Origin: Microthrixaceae bacterium
Lineage (GTDB): Bacteria > Actinomycetota > Acidimicrobiia > Acidimicrobiales > Microtrichaceae
Assembly (NCBI GenBank): GCA_023957995.1
Contig: JAMLGK010000020.1
Span: 1-59,676 of the forward strand
DNA: 59,676 nucleotides
Reading direction: 5' to 3'
The translations under genes were made by a program, and so were the position numbers. Shown piece by piece: positions 27,193 through 38,134 of this stretch. Below the pieces are notes generated by a model, which saw nothing but the letters and a program-made list of their open reading frames with translations, searched no databases and had not been told where the DNA came from. Numbering within the stretch: position 1 is the first letter of the stretch; each line of letters begins with the position of its first letter.

Positions 27193-28920
27193 ATGGCTCA
27201 TGACCTTTTGATCAGAGGCGGACTGCTCGTGGACGGATCCGGCGCACCGCCGGTGCGAGCTGACGTGGCCGTCGACGGAGACACGATCAGCGCCGTGGGT
27301 GACCTCTCGGGCGCCGAGGCGACCAGGGTGATCGATGCCGAAGGCCTGGTGGTGACACCCGGGTTCGTCGACATCCACACCCACTACGACGGGCAGGCCA
27401 CCTGGGATCCCGAGGTGAGCCCGTCGGGTTGGCACGGGGTGACCACCATCGTGATGGGCAACTGTGGAGTCGGGTTCGCTCCGGCCTCTGCGGAGCGACG
27501 CGACTGGCTGATCCAGCTGATGGAGGGAGTGGAGGACATTCCCGGATCCGCCCTCGAGGAGGGCATGACCTGGAACTGGGAGAGCTTCCCGGAGTACCTG
27601 GACGAACTCGAACGCCTGCCGAGGGTGATGGACGTGGCGGCACAGATACCCCACGGAGCCCTCAGGGCCTACGTGATGGGTGAACGCGGCGCCGCCAACA
27701 CCGAGGCCACGGCGGACGACATCGCGGAGATGTCGAAGCTGACCGAGGAGGCACTCGTGGCCGGCGCGGTGGGCTTCTCCACCACGCGCACCCTTCTGCA
27801 CCGTGCGAAGGACGGAGAGTTGGCAGCCGGCACCACCGCCCATGCCGACGAGCTGATCGGCATAGGCGAGGCCCTCGGCCGTGCCGGGACCGGCGTGTTC
27901 GAGGTTGCGAGCGACCTGTTCGACCTCGACGGCGAGTTCGCCTGGATGACCGAGGTGTCGCGCCGGTCGGGTCGCCCGGTCAGTTTCGGTTGCCTCCAGA
28001 ACGACATCCAGCCGGAGCAGTGGCGCGAGTACCTGGCCCGGACCGACGAGGCGAACGCCCGGGGCGCCACGATCATCCCGCAGGTGGCAGGCCGGCCCGC
28101 CTGTCTGCTGTTCGGATGGGGCTCGACGATCCATCCGTTCGTCACCCACACGGCCTACCGCGAGATAGCGGACCTTCCGTTGCCCGAACGGGTCGAGCGA
28201 CTGCGCACGCCGGAGGTCCGCGAGGCGATCCTGTCGGAGAAGATCGACCGAGACGGTTTCATCGGCATGGTGCTCACCGGGTTCGACAAGCTGTTCCCCC
28301 TGGGTGACCCACCGGACTACGAGCCGGCACCCGAAGCGAGCGTCGGGGCGATCGCCGCGAGGGAAGGGCGATCTCCCGAAGAGGTCGCCTACGACATGAT
28401 GCTCCAGCGCGACGGCACCGAACTGCTCTACTTCCCCGTCCTCGGCTACAGCTACGGCGACTTCGACGCCATCGGCGAGATGCTCCGCCGGCCGGGCACC
28501 GTGCTCGGCCTCGGCGACGGTGGCGCGCACTGCGGGGTGCTCTGCGATGCGAGCCTCCCCACGTACATGCTCAGCCACTGGGTCCGGGACCGGAGCCGGG
28601 GCGACCGCCTCGCACTCGAAGAAGCGGTCGCGCTGCAGACCCGCCGCACCGCGGAGCTCTACGGGTTCCTCGATCGCGGACTGGTCGCTGAGGGCTACCG
28701 GGCGGACCTCAACGTGATCGACCTGGAGTCGTTGTCGATCGCACCCCCCGAGATGGTGTTCGATCTGCCCGCAGGCGGCAGGCGCCTCATCCAACGGGCA
28801 TCGGGCTACGCGGCGACGATCTGCGCAGGAGTACCCGTTCGGATCGACGATCAACCAACCGGCGAGACCCCCGGCCGGTTGATCCGGGGTTCCCGCCAGG
28901 ACCCGACAGGACAGGGCTGA
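27193..28920 (+). CDS. Amidohydrolase, N-acyl-D-amino-acid deacylase family
   Basis: The protein is 575 aa from ATG 27193; an in-frame TTG lies two codons earlier. The metal motif is [12 protein letters not shown], followed by [16 protein letters not shown], typical of D-aminoacylases. The C-terminal metal Asp lies in [11 protein letters not shown], and the composite beta-domain ends with [14 protein letters not shown]. It hydrolyses N-acylated D-amino acids or related amides; the substrate is not determinable. It follows the protease gene on the same strand. Confidence 0.85.
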   Translation: MAHDLLIRGGLLVDGSGAPPVRADVAVDGDTISAVGDLSGAEATRVIDAEGLVVTPGFVDIHTHYDGQATWDPEVSPSGWHGVTTIVMGNCGVGFAPASAERRDWLIQLMEGVEDIPGSALEEGMTWNWESFPEYLDELERLPRVMDVAAQIPHGALRAYVMGERGAANTEATADDIAEMSKLTEEALVAGAVGFSTTRTLLHRAKDGELAAGTTAHADELIGIGEALGRAGTGVFEVASDLFDLDGEFAWMTEVSRRSGRPVSFGCLQNDIQPEQWREYLARTDEANARGATIIPQVAGRPACLLFGWGSTIHPFVTHTAYREIADLPLPERVERLRTPEVREAILSEKIDRDGFIGMVLTGFDKLFPLGDPPDYEPAPEASVGAIAAREGRSPEEVAYDMMLQRDGTELLYFPVLGYSYGDFDAIGEMLRRPGTVLGLGDGGAHCGVLCDASLPTYMLSHWVRDRSRGDRLALEEAVALQTRRTAELYGFLDRGLVAEGYRADLNVIDLESLSIAPPEMVFDLPAGGRRLIQRASGYAATICAGVPVRIDDQPTGETPGRLIRGSRQDPTGQG

Positions 28921-28965
28921 ACCCACACCGTCACCGGCCAGTCACCTGCTCGCGGGCGACGGCGT

Positions 28966-29475
28966 TCAACACAGCAGGTTGAGGACCAACTTGTCGGGCT
29001 TCGACTGGGCCGAGATCGGCGACACCGATCCGTGCAGTGACACCTTGGCCCCGGTCGCGGGGTCGAGCAGCTCGACGATCCGGGACAGACCCATCTTGCG
29101 GACGGTGACCTCGGTGGAGGCACGGTCGAAGCGGGCCACCTCGCTCGGCAGGTCGGAACGCTCGCTGTTGAGCACGTGCACAGCGGAGGTGGTCACCGCA
29201 ACCACCAGGCGCACCGAAACCCCCTTGGCCTCTGCGGCCGCTTCGACGGCTATTCGACTACCCACCGCAGCGGCGAGCGCCCCGTCCCCTCCTCCCCCGC
29301 CGGCCAGGTCGGACGCGACCCCACCCACGAATGCGCCCGCTGTCTGGGCCAGCAGCAGCTCCGCCAGTGAGAACACTCCCGCCGCGAGCACGTTGCGGTC
29401 GACCACATCGGCCAGTTCCGCGAGCATCCGCTCGGCCTCTGCGACCAGTTCGGTTTCGTTGCCGTTGCGACTCAT
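28966..29475 (-). CDS. Conserved-looking protein of unknown function
   Basis: The protein is 169 aa from ATG 29475. The N-terminal 40 residues look helical (LVAEAERMLAELADVVDRN), followed by a Gly-rich hydrophobic stretch and a strand-rich C-terminal half (VRLVVAVTTSAVHVL, SEVTVRKMGLSRIVELLDP). The second half resembles small PH-like domains that follow membrane-associated helices, but no family is certain. It is convergent with the amidohydrolase. Confidence 0.6.
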   Translation of the reverse strand: MSRNGNETELVAEAERMLAELADVVDRNVLAAGVFSLAELLLAQTAGAFVGGVASDLAGGGGGDGALAAAVGSRIAVEAAAEAKGVSVRLVVAVTTSAVHVLNSERSDLPSEVARFDRASTEVTVRKMGLSRIVELLDPATGAKVSLHGSVSPISAQSKPDKLVLNLLC

Positions 29476-29710
29476 GAGTCCTCCGCCCGCCCGGGTCGGC
29501 GGCCACCTGCTGGTGGGGATCCTGGCCGGTGGGTCCGGCGCGTTTCCACGGTATCGGTGACCTGCGCCGAAACGGCTGGATCGGCGGTTCGATCCCATTG
29601 CCACAGATGGCCACCCGGGCGCCTCACCACTCCTGCCTGCTGGCCCGGGACGGGGCCTGCACCGGGACCCGATCAGCGGGAATCGCGCTGTCGGGAGACA
29701 TACTGAGTTG

Positions 29711-32200
29711 GTGAATGACCAGCCGTTGTGGGATCGAGTGTTCGCCGAGTTCGCAGACCGGCGAGCGGAGTTCTCCGACTTCGTCTGGGAACCGGACGCC
29801 CTCGTGCAGCACGACCCCCACGGTCGACACGTGGGCGAGGCCGAGACGCTGTTCGCGGTCTCGAACGGCTTCATCGGAGTGCGCGGGTCCCTCGAGGAGG
29901 ACGAGCCGAGCTACGAGCGGGCGACCCTGCTGAACGGATTCCACGAGACGTGGCCGATCGTCTACGGCGAGGCGGCATATGGGTTCGCGAAGACCGGCCA
30001 GACCATCGTGGGAGTGCCCGACGCCACGTTGATGAAGCTCTATGTGGACGACGAGCCGTTCCGCATGGACCGGGTCGTGGTGAGACGCTGCGAGAGACGC
30101 CTGGACTGGCGGCGGGGAATCGTGCGCCGAGAGGTCGAGTGGGAGACCCCCGACGGGCGTTCACTCGCGTTGCGCACCAGACGGTTCGTGTCGCTCGAAC
30201 ACCGACACGTGGTGGTGTTCGACTACGAGGTGGAAATGCTGGATGCCTCGGGAACCCTCACGATCAGCTCCGAGCTGGCGGTTCCCTCCCCCCGCCGGGA
30301 TTCCGGCGAGGAGGTCGACCCGCGGCGGGCCAGGAGCCACGAAGGTGTGCTGGTGCCGGTGGCGCACTCGGCGCAGGGCGACCGCGCGATGTTGACCCTC
30401 GCCACCCGGCGCTCGGCCATGACCGTGGCCTGCGGGATGCACCATCTGGTCCAGGACGGATCCGGCCTCGAGTCATCCACCACCGCCGGGGAAACGATGG
30501 CCCGCACGGTGGCCATCGTCGACGCCCAACCCGAGGAGCCGGTGCGCCTGCGCAAGTTCGTCGCCTACCACTCCTCTGCCCGTACCGGTGCCGAGGAGCT
30601 CGGCTTCAGGGTGGAACAGACGCTCGACCGCGCCCTGCACGTCGGGATCGAAGAGCTTGGAAGGCACCAGGAAGAGAGGATGCAGCGCTACTGGCAGATC
30701 GCCGACATCCAGATCGAGGGTTCTGACGACGCACAGTCGATGGTCCGCTTCAACCTGTTCCAGTTGCACCAGAACACCGTGCGCGCAGACGGGTTCGGCT
30801 TCCCGGCGAAGGGCCTCACGGGCACCGGCTACGAGGGCCAGTACTTCTGGGATTCAGACATCTACGTGGTGCCCCACCTCGCCTACACACAGCCCCAGCT
30901 GGCGCGGAACTTCATCGGATTCCGAGCCGGGATGCTCGGCTTCGCGCGCAACCGTGCCAAGGAGGTCGGCCACGACGGCGCGCTGTACCCGTGGCGCACG
31001 ATCAACGGCGAAGAGGCTTCTGCGTACTACGCGGCCGGTACCGCCCAGTACCACATAAACGCCGACGTGGTCTGGGCCATGCGCAAGTACGTGCGGGCCA
31101 CGGGCGACCTGGACGTGGTCGCCGATCCCGGTCTCGAGATCCTCATCGAGACAGCTCGCTTCTGGGTCGACCTCGGCTTCTTCAGCGAACGCATGGGCGG
31201 CGAGTTCGTGATCAACGGAGTGACCGGGCCCGACGAGTACACCACGGTGGTCGACAACAACCTCTACACCAACCTCATGGCGCGCGAGAACCTGCTCAGC
31301 GCGGTCGAGGCCGCCGAATGGATGCGGGCACGTCGCCCCGGGGACTACCAACGCATCGCCCACAAGACCGGCCTGAGAGAGGAGGAGACCGGCGTGTGGC
31401 GCCGTGCCGGTGAGCTGATGCACGTCCCCTGGGACGATCAGAAGCGCCTCTACCTGCAGGACGATGCGTTCCTGAAACGTGAGATGTGGAACTTCGCGGA
31501 CACGCCCGAAGAGAACTACCCGCTGCTGTTGAACTACCACCCACTAGAGATCTACCGCCACCAGGTGATCAAGCAGGCGGACGTGGTGATGGCCACGTTC
31601 CTGCTGGGCGACTGGTTCTCACAGGACGAGAAGCGTCGCGTGTTCGAGTACTTCGACCCGATCACCACCGGTGACTCATCCCTGTCGGCCTCGGTGCAGT
31701 CGGTGATGGCGACCGAACTCGGGCTGGCCCAGAACGGTGTGGAGTACTTCGTGCAGTCCGCGCTGGTGGACCTGCTCGATCTCTCGGGCAATGTGAGCGA
31801 CGGCATCCACCTCGCTGCCTGCGGTGGCACATGGCAGGCGATGGTGAACGGATTCGGCGGGTTCCGCGACCACGGTGGAGACCTCAGGTTCCAGCCGGTG
31901 ATCCCTTCGGGTTGGGAGAGCTTCACCTTCAGGATCCTCCATCACGACCACGTGATACAGGTGCGCACCGGCCACGACCAGGTCGTCTACAGCCTCGTCG
32001 AGGGAACCCGGGCGGTGGTGCACCACTGGGACGAACAGATCGTCCTCACCGAGGGGTCCACCGAGACCCGCCGGAACCCCCGGCGCGAGGAGCTCCCCCG
32101 GCTGGCCAGGGCCGCAGAGCGGCCCATGGCGGAACACCGCGGCGAATCGCACGACGCGACCCACTGGGACAACGACGGCCCGGCAATGCCGTTCACGTGA
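29711..32200 (+). CDS. Glycoside hydrolase family 65 (disaccharide phosphorylase)
   Basis: The protein is about 829 aa; GTG 29711 was preferred over the TTG one codon earlier. Family blocks include SNGFIGVRGSLEE, LNGFHETWPI, GYEGQYFWDSDIYV, the catalytic Glu in GVTGPDEYTTVVDNN, and QADVVMATFLLGDWFS. GH65 enzymes phosphorolyse alpha-glucosides such as trehalose, maltose or kojibiose. The specific sugar is unknown, and no phosphoglucomutase gene is adjacent. Its 3' end is duplicated in tandem. Confidence 0.92.
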   Translation: MNDQPLWDRVFAEFADRRAEFSDFVWEPDALVQHDPHGRHVGEAETLFAVSNGFIGVRGSLEEDEPSYERATLLNGFHETWPIVYGEAAYGFAKTGQTIVGVPDATLMKLYVDDEPFRMDRVVVRRCERRLDWRRGIVRREVEWETPDGRSLALRTRRFVSLEHRHVVVFDYEVEMLDASGTLTISSELAVPSPRRDSGEEVDPRRARSHEGVLVPVAHSAQGDRAMLTLATRRSAMTVACGMHHLVQDGSGLESSTTAGETMARTVAIVDAQPEEPVRLRKFVAYHSSARTGAEELGFRVEQTLDRALHVGIEELGRHQEERMQRYWQIADIQIEGSDDAQSMVRFNLFQLHQNTVRADGFGFPAKGLTGTGYEGQYFWDSDIYVVPHLAYTQPQLARNFIGFRAGMLGFARNRAKEVGHDGALYPWRTINGEEASAYYAAGTAQYHINADVVWAMRKYVRATGDLDVVADPGLEILIETARFWVDLGFFSERMGGEFVINGVTGPDEYTTVVDNNLYTNLMARENLLSAVEAAEWMRARRPGDYQRIAHKTGLREEETGVWRRAGELMHVPWDDQKRLYLQDDAFLKREMWNFADTPEENYPLLLNYHPLEIYRHQVIKQADVVMATFLLGDWFSQDEKRRVFEYFDPITTGDSSLSASVQSVMATELGLAQNGVEYFVQSALVDLLDLSGNVSDGIHLAACGGTWQAMVNGFGGFRDHGGDLRFQPVIPSGWESFTFRILHHDHVIQVRTGHDQVVYSLVEGTRAVVHHWDEQIVLTEGSTETRRNPRREELPRLARAAERPMAEHRGESHDATHWDNDGPAMPFT

Positions 32201-32255
32201 GCGAGCCGTTCACGTGAGCGAGCCCGTCACATGAGCGAGCCCGTCAGGTGAACCA
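32188..32255. repeat. 17-bp tandem repeat spanning the GH65 stop, four units
   Basis: Four units related to GCCGTTCACGTGAGCGA run without gaps. The first contains the gene's real TGA and each later unit repeats a TGA. Confidence 0.85.
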
Positions 32256-32270
32256 GCGTTCGCTGGGCTG

Positions 32271-33959
32271 TCAGCCGGCGTAGACGTCGCGTCGTCGGAT
32301 GGCGACGAAGCCGGCCAGGGCGAGGACCACCGCGATACCGGCCAGGATCAACAAGGGTGCGGCATCGAAGCCCGCCGCGGGCATGGCCGGAACGTGTTCG
32401 ATCGGCGATGTGTCACGCGCCCACTGCGGGATTTTGAACACCTCGCCGAAGACGCCCACCACGACCGTCCAGGCCAGCGCGGCCCAGGCCAGCATCGCGA
32501 ACCTCGGCAGCTGGGCCCAGAGCAGGAAGGCGAAGGTGGCCAGCACGGCGATGGCCGGAACGAAGGCCAACATGGCTCCGACCATCTGACCGACCAGTTC
32601 TCCGTCGCCGGTGGACGCGGCGGCACCGACACCGAGACCGATGCCGCCGAGGCCGGTGACGAGGACCAGGCCCGCCAGGGCGACCAGGAGGTGACTCGAC
32701 GCCCAGGAGACCCGGGACACCGGAGCCGCCAACAGCGATTCGACCCGGCCCTGCACCTCCTCACCGTTCAGGCGCAGAACGGCGCTGATCGCAAAGCCCG
32801 TGGCCAACAGGGCAACGATCGTGGCCGCCGATGCGAGGAAGGCCTCGGTGATCGACGCACCGCCCGCCTGGGCGAAGAAGGCCTCCAGGTCAGGGTTGTC
32901 GGCAACCATCTTCTCGGCCTCGTTGGCTATCGCGCCGTAGAACACCCCGAACAGCGCGACGCCGATGCACCATCCGAATATCGCTCCTCGTTGCAGCCGG
33001 ACCGCCAATCCGAGAACCGATGACAACCAGGGGGTGGCCGCCTCGCGACCCGCACGTTGGGGAAGCATCCCGGCGCCGAAGTCGCGGTGTGCGGCGAGAG
33101 CCGTCGCCGAAGCCGTTAGTGCAACCGTTGCGGTCACGGGGATCACCAGCACCCACCAGCGCTCGTCGGCGAAGGCCCGGATCGCCTGGCCCCAGCCGAT
33201 GGGCGAGAGCCAGCTCATTCCGTTCCCGGTCACATCGCCCACAGCCCGCAGCCCGAAGGACAGTCCGAGCGCCGCCATCGCCAGACCGGTCGAGGTTCTG
33301 CCGGTGGAGGCGATCTGGGCACACACGAGGGTGACCGACGCGAACACCATTCCCGAGGCGACCAAGGCACACGCGAACGCTGCGGTGCCCTGCACCTCGA
33401 ACCCCAGTGCCAGCAGACCCACCGTCACCGCCGTCGCGGCGGCGAGGTTCGCCACGAGGGCTCCGGCCATCGTCGAGGCTCCCGCAGCGTGGCGACCGAC
33501 GATGGAGGAACGCAGCAACTCGGCGCGGTCGGTCTCCTCCTCGGCGCGGGTGTGGCGAGTGACCAGGAAGATGCTCATGATCCCGACCAGGATGATCGTC
33601 CACATCGAGGTCTCGTTCATCAGGACCGAACCCAGGCTCGGATTCGAATCGAGGCCGTATCCCGGCCCGGCCTGAACGACGACCGCGGCGTTGCCGTCCA
33701 CCAGCGCGGCGTAGCCGTCGCGGTCTGCCTGGGTCGGGTAGAGCCCATCGATGCTCACCGCTGATACGAGCACCAGGCCCGCCACCGCAGCGATCCAGAT
33801 CAACAACTGGATCCGGTCGCGCCGCAACACGAGCCGCAGCAGATCCACCCAACCGGTGAAGGTGCCCAGGGTGCGGTCTCCCCCGGTGCCCCCGTAGGTC
33901 GATTCGGCTCGGTCCCCCAGCGCCACGACCCCGGCATCGCCCGGAGATGCGGTGGTCAC
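32271..33959 (-). CDS. ABC exporter permease (polyketide-antibiotic exporter type)
   Basis: The protein is 562 aa with about twelve hydrophobic segments in two related halves (for example [19 protein letters not shown] and [19 protein letters not shown]). This internal duplication is typical of the TnrB3-like tetronasin-type exporters. It overlaps the ATPase gene by 4 bases, so the two form one transporter. The substrate is unknown; drug or lipid export is likely. Confidence 0.85.
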   Translation of the reverse strand: MTTASPGDAGVVALGDRAESTYGGTGGDRTLGTFTGWVDLLRLVLRRDRIQLLIWIAAVAGLVLVSAVSIDGLYPTQADRDGYAALVDGNAAVVVQAGPGYGLDSNPSLGSVLMNETSMWTIILVGIMSIFLVTRHTRAEEETDRAELLRSSIVGRHAAGASTMAGALVANLAAATAVTVGLLALGFEVQGTAAFACALVASGMVFASVTLVCAQIASTGRTSTGLAMAALGLSFGLRAVGDVTGNGMSWLSPIGWGQAIRAFADERWWVLVIPVTATVALTASATALAAHRDFGAGMLPQRAGREAATPWLSSVLGLAVRLQRGAIFGWCIGVALFGVFYGAIANEAEKMVADNPDLEAFFAQAGGASITEAFLASAATIVALLATGFAISAVLRLNGEEVQGRVESLLAAPVSRVSWASSHLLVALAGLVLVTGLGGIGLGVGAAASTGDGELVGQMVGAMLAFVPAIAVLATFAFLLWAQLPRFAMLAWAALAWTVVVGVFGEVFKIPQWARDTSPIEHVPAMPAAGFDAAPLLILAGIAVVLALAGFVAIRRRDVYAG

Positions 33960-34900
33960 GCCGTCTCCGCGGCAGGTGCCGCAGTGGCGCCGGAGCCCAC
34001 CTGGTCCTGCGGGGGGAGGTCGTCACCGTAGTGGCGCAGGAAGAGCTCCTCGAGAGTCGGCGGTTGGCTCACGAGGGACTCGACACCGAACCCTGCGAGG
34101 TGGGCCAGGGTCTCGCCGAGTTGGGCCGTGTCGACCTCGAAGACGAGTCGTTCTCCCTCCATCGCGAGATCGTGGATCCAGGGCATCGAATCCAGACCGC
34201 TGACCCGGTCGCGCGTCGTCACCTCGATCGAGGTCCGGGTCATGTGACGCAACTCGGTCAGGGTGCCGCTCTCGACAGCTGCACCCTTGCGGATGATGGT
34301 GACCCGGTCGCAGAGCTTCTCCACCTCGGCGAGGATGTGGCTCGAGAGCAGCACCGTGCGCCCCAGGCCCTTGGCCTCGAGGATCAGGTCCTGGAAGACC
34401 GACTCCATGAGCGGGTCGAGTCCCGAGGTGGGTTCGTCCAGGAGCAGCAGTTCAGCATCCGACGCGAGCGCGGCAACCAGTGCAACCTTCTGACGGTTGC
34501 CCTTGGAATACGTCCGGGCCTTCTTGGTCGGATCGAGGTCCAGCCGCTCCAATAGTTCCGCCCGGCGGGTCGGATCGAGTCCGCCGCGCAGACGTGCCAA
34601 CAGGTCGATCACCTCACCACCGGAGAGGTTCCGCCACAGGTTGACATCACCGGGCACGTAGGCGAGCCGACGGTGGAGTTCGACTGCGTCGTGCCAGGGA
34701 TCCAGGCCCAGCACGCGGGCGTCTCCGGCATCCGCTCGCAGCAGTCCGAGCAGCGTACGGATGGTCACCGACTTGCCCGATCCGTTCGGACCGAGAAAGC
34801 CGTGGACCTCGCCGCTCACGACCTCGAGGTCCAGGCCGTCGAGGGCGACGGTCGAACCGAAGGTCTTGCGGAGGCCGTTGACTTCGATCGCGTGGGTCAT
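33956..34900 (-). CDS. ABC transporter ATP-binding protein
   Basis: The protein is 314 aa from ATG 34900; a start eight codons earlier is possible. Walker A is GPNGSGKS, the signature is YSKGNRQK, Walker B is [12 protein letters not shown] and the H-loop is [13 protein letters not shown]. The C-terminal extension is the type seen in drug-exporter ATPases such as DrrA. It is coupled by a 4-base overlap to the permease gene. Confidence 0.93.
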   Translation of the reverse strand: MTHAIEVNGLRKTFGSTVALDGLDLEVVSGEVHGFLGPNGSGKSVTIRTLLGLLRADAGDARVLGLDPWHDAVELHRRLAYVPGDVNLWRNLSGGEVIDLLARLRGGLDPTRRAELLERLDLDPTKKARTYSKGNRQKVALVAALASDAELLLLDEPTSGLDPLMESVFQDLILEAKGLGRTVLLSSHILAEVEKLCDRVTIIRKGAAVESGTLTELRHMTRTSIEVTTRDRVSGLDSMPWIHDLAMEGERLVFEVDTAQLGETLAHLAGFGVESLVSQPPTLEELFLRHYGDDLPPQDQVGSGATAAPAAETA

Positions 34901-34989
34901 CGTCGCCGACGATAGTTCGACCACCTCTGCCGACCCGGTTGTGGAAGACTTCGGGGAGCCGGAGGGGTCGGCACGTCAGGGGGACGCAG

Positions 34990-36120
34990 ATGACCATCCA
35001 GGAAGACCGAACCGCTGCAACCGTCGACGGAGCCGGATCGGATCCGACCACCGAGGCGCTCCACGACAGTTCGCTGCGGTGGGACGTTCCCACCCCCACC
35101 ACGACGGTGTTCGATTGGGACTACACCAACGGACGCGACCACCTTCTGCGCCTCTACGACAAGGGCACCCGCAAGCAGTGGGTCTCGAGCGACCGCATCG
35201 ACTGGGACCACGAGATCGACCCCATGAATCCCCTGGGCGTTCCCGACGACGTGATCCCCATCGCCGATGCACCCATCTGGCAGCGCCTCAGCGAGGAACA
35301 AAAGGGCGAGGTGCGACACCACATGGTGGCCTGGCAGTTCAGCCAGTTCATGCACGGAGAGCAGGGCGCTCTGGTCTGCAGCTCGAAGATCGTCAACACC
35401 GTGCCCCAGATCGATTCGAAGTTCTACGCGGCGACCCAGGTGGTGGACGAGGCCCGCCATGTGGAGACCTACAGCCGGTTCCTGCACGAGAAGGTCAAGC
35501 TGACCTACCCCCTGAACCCCAATCTGAAGGTGCTGTTGGACCAGGGGCTGTCCGACAGCCGTTGGGACTTCACCTACCTTGCGATGCAGGTGCTCATCGA
35601 AGGTCTCGCCCTGGCAGCGTTCGGCACCATCCGCATGCTGGCGACCGACCCGTTGGCCAAGGCGGTGAACACCTATGTGATGCAGGACGAGGCACGTCAC
35701 GTGATGTTCGGTCGCCTGGCGCTGCGCGACTACTACCCCGAGCTCACCGATGCCGAGCGCGACGAGCGCGAGGAGTTCGTCGTGGAGGCCTGCTACCGGA
35801 TGCGCGACCGATTCCTGGCCGAGGAACTGTGGGAGCGCCTCGGACTACCGGCATCGGAGACCCTCGAACACGTCAAGACCTCGGAAACCCAGATCATGTT
35901 CCGCGGGCTGCTCTTCCAACGGATCGTTCCGGTGTTGCGCGACATCGGGTTGTTCGGCGACAAGGTACGCGCCGCTTTCACCGACATGGGAGTCATGGGC
36001 TACCAGGACACCGACGTGGAGGAACTCATGGCCGAGGACGAAGCCATGGCCGAGGAGCTGGACCGCCAACGAGCCGAGGCCCACGTCGAGGGCGTCGCAG
36101 CCGCCGGCGACCAGGCCTGA
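34990..36120 (+). CDS. Ferritin-like diiron oxygenase
   Basis: The protein is 376 aa from ATG 34990, preceded by AGGGGGA. Two iron motifs, ATQVVDEARHVETY and YVMQDEARHVMFG, together with earlier Glu residues in HGEQGALVC, define a four-helix diiron centre. It resembles the AurF/R2-like ferritin superfamily of actinomycetes. The reaction is unknown; N-oxygenation or fatty-acyl oxidation are candidates. It diverges from the ABC genes. Confidence 0.8.
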   Translation: MTIQEDRTAATVDGAGSDPTTEALHDSSLRWDVPTPTTTVFDWDYTNGRDHLLRLYDKGTRKQWVSSDRIDWDHEIDPMNPLGVPDDVIPIADAPIWQRLSEEQKGEVRHHMVAWQFSQFMHGEQGALVCSSKIVNTVPQIDSKFYAATQVVDEARHVETYSRFLHEKVKLTYPLNPNLKVLLDQGLSDSRWDFTYLAMQVLIEGLALAAFGTIRMLATDPLAKAVNTYVMQDEARHVMFGRLALRDYYPELTDAERDEREEFVVEACYRMRDRFLAEELWERLGLPASETLEHVKTSETQIMFRGLLFQRIVPVLRDIGLFGDKVRAAFTDMGVMGYQDTDVEELMAEDEAMAEELDRQRAEAHVEGVAAAGDQA

Positions 36121-36137
36121 GCCCGGGGCAACCTCGG

Positions 36138-36998
36138 TCAGTCGTCCACCCAGGGCGCGGATGCGAGATCGAACTGCATCATCGAGGCCGACTGGCTCAC
36201 CGTGGCCGCCAACTCACCCGCCTCGCTCCAGATGTGCGCCGTGCCGTGTCCGTAGCCACCGGTGGCCATGTGGGGGCGAAGGTCGATCAACACCCACTCC
36301 GTCGGCTCGAAGGAACCCACCCGTATCGAGTTGTCGAGGCTGATCCCACCGGCGACCACCCCCAGGCCGTGGGCCACCGACAGCGGGACCATGTCGCCCA
36401 CGAACGCCGCCATCGCAGCGGTTATCGGAATTCCGTCCTTGCGGCGCACCCAGCAACAGAAGCGGCCGGGGCCGGGGTCGGGGTGCTGCAGGATGTCGGG
36501 GACCGCGAACTGGAGCACCTCACTGAACCCAACACCCTCGGGCATCGGTGGTAGATCGGTGATCCCCGCGTTGTTGGCCATCGCCACGAAGGGACTCCGC
36601 ACCGCCGAGGAGCCGGCCGGTGATGCCACCTCGGGCATCGACTCGAACGTTCCGGTGAGTCCGTCGGGCTTGGGTGTGGCAGTGGCGCCGAGCGAGGCGA
36701 ACATGGTGTTGCCGTTCGAATCGGATCCGGTCACACGCACCTGTGAGGTCCGATGACCTGCAGCGAGTACCTCCGGGTACACCGAGATCCGGGCCCCTCC
36801 CGGCGCCGTCGCCACGAACTGCGTGGTCATCCACACCGCAGGCCGACCGGTCAGCATCTCGGCGACGGCCATCGACACCGCTATGGCAGTGCCGCCGTAG
36901 AGCTGGCCGTCCAGGCGGGCAAGGTGATTGCGGACCTCGAAGGCGAAGTCGCCCGCATCGGTGGCCTCGAGACCGAGAAATTCTGCATCAGGGTGCAT
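36138..36998 (-). CDS. Acyl-CoA thioesterase, double hotdog (TesB-like)
   Basis: The protein is 286 aa from ATG 36998. An N-terminal hotdog (LDGQLYGGTAIAVSMAVAEM, WMTTQFVATAPGG) is followed by a second one (SLDNSIRVGSF, WVLIDLRPHMATGGYGHGTAHIW). It likely hydrolyses acyl-CoA esters in the cytoplasm. It is convergent with the diiron gene, 17 bases apart. Confidence 0.82.
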   Translation of the reverse strand: MHPDAEFLGLEATDAGDFAFEVRNHLARLDGQLYGGTAIAVSMAVAEMLTGRPAVWMTTQFVATAPGGARISVYPEVLAAGHRTSQVRVTGSDSNGNTMFASLGATATPKPDGLTGTFESMPEVASPAGSSAVRSPFVAMANNAGITDLPPMPEGVGFSEVLQFAVPDILQHPDPGPGRFCCWVRRKDGIPITAAMAAFVGDMVPLSVAHGLGVVAGGISLDNSIRVGSFEPTEWVLIDLRPHMATGGYGHGTAHIWSEAGELAATVSQSASMMQFDLASAPWVDD

Positions 36999-37122
36999 CG
37001 GGGCACGGTAGCCGGTGCCCTCCCGGCCACCGTCGGAACAAGGGTGTGACACCTGGCCCGAGGCCGGGGACAGTCGCGCCGGAGGGGTGGCAGCGGGGCC
37101 GGTGCTCGATACTCTTCTGGCC

Positions 37123-38034
37123 ATGACCCGCAGCACGAGGGCAGTCGCGGCCCTGGTTGCGGCGCTCCTGTGCCTGTCCGCATGTTCCGATGGTGACACC
37201 ACCGGAAGTGCGCCCGAAGCGAGCGCTCCAGGTGTCGGCACCGGTGATGGTTCGGTCGGATTCGACCGCCCGGCGTGCGACGAGGAGTCACTCGGTACCG
37301 ACGGCGACATCGAGTTCACAACGGCCCGTTACGTGGTCGACGGTGCGCTCGGCGAGGTCTGCTTCGGTGGGGACGACCCTGCTCTCACCTCGGCGTGGGA
37401 GGACCTGAGCACGATCACGCCGCCCGAACAGCTCGATCAACTCGCACTGTTCGGTGGATTCGCCTCGGCCGAGGACGGACAGGACGAGACCCTGGCGTTC
37501 GTGAACGTGCTGACAGATGACGGTGAGTTCTTCCAGATGTCGGTGAATCTCGGTGCGTTCGACGCCGATCCCGACGAAGCCACTCTCACCATGGCCCACG
37601 AGTTCAGCCATGTGTTCACCCAGGCTCCCGGACAACTCGACCGAACGGTTGTGGATCCCGAGGACTGCGGGACCTACTTCAACGGCGAAGGGTGCTACCT
37701 GCCCGACTCGCTGATGGCCCGCTGGGTGGCTGATTTCTGGGATCCGAGCGAGCTCGCATCCATCGATCCAATGGATGAGCCGGGAGTGGAGGACGGGGCT
37801 GGGCGTTGCGCCGATGACCCGGGCTTCTTCGGCTCCTACGCGGCCACCACACCCGAGGAGGACTTCGCTGAGGCGTTCAGCGCCTACGTGTTCCGACTGG
37901 CACCGGAGAACCAGGAGCAGCAGGTGAGGTTGGACTGGTTCGCTGCAGAGTCAACGATGGCCGAGTACCGCGAACGGGCCACCGCTGCCGGCATCGGCCC
38001 GCTCGAGAACAACTTCGACCTCTGCGGGGTCTGA
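37123..38034 (+). CDS. Lipoprotein with HExxH metallopeptidase-like motif
   Basis: The protein is 303 aa from ATG 37123. The lipobox is LSAC. The motif TMAHEFSHVFTQ (HExxH) is followed about 95 residues later by TPEEDFAEAFSAYVF, which can supply a third zinc ligand Glu. Cys pairs (CGTYFNGEGC and RCADDP) suggest disulfides outside the cell. A zinc protease role is inference; no substrate is suggested by the neighbours. Confidence 0.75.
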   Translation: MTRSTRAVAALVAALLCLSACSDGDTTGSAPEASAPGVGTGDGSVGFDRPACDEESLGTDGDIEFTTARYVVDGALGEVCFGGDDPALTSAWEDLSTITPPEQLDQLALFGGFASAEDGQDETLAFVNVLTDDGEFFQMSVNLGAFDADPDEATLTMAHEFSHVFTQAPGQLDRTVVDPEDCGTYFNGEGCYLPDSLMARWVADFWDPSELASIDPMDEPGVEDGAGRCADDPGFFGSYAATTPEEDFAEAFSAYVFRLAPENQEQQVRLDWFAAESTMAEYRERATAAGIGPLENNFDLCGV

Positions 38035-38134
38035 GCTGCGCTGCCACACAGCTGCCCGGCCGTGCGCCGTGGCCGAAGCCGGGCGGTCATCTCAGCGGTA
38101 GTGACCCGAAGACCTCGGTGCGTAGCATCGGGTG

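Noticed and set aside
26677..28926. Long minus-strand open frame of 749 codons
   Set aside because: It lies antisense to a clear subtilase and amidohydrolase; its translation is His/Arg/Gly-rich with no motif. High GC opens such frames.
32201..32260. Programmed readthrough into the repeated GH65 tail
   Set aside because: Repeated in-frame or near-frame TGA codons make extension useless, and no readthrough context was seen.
34761..36554. Plus-strand open frame of 597 codons
   Set aside because: It overlaps the diiron oxygenase gene in another frame and reads as an Arg/Pro/Gly-rich shadow.
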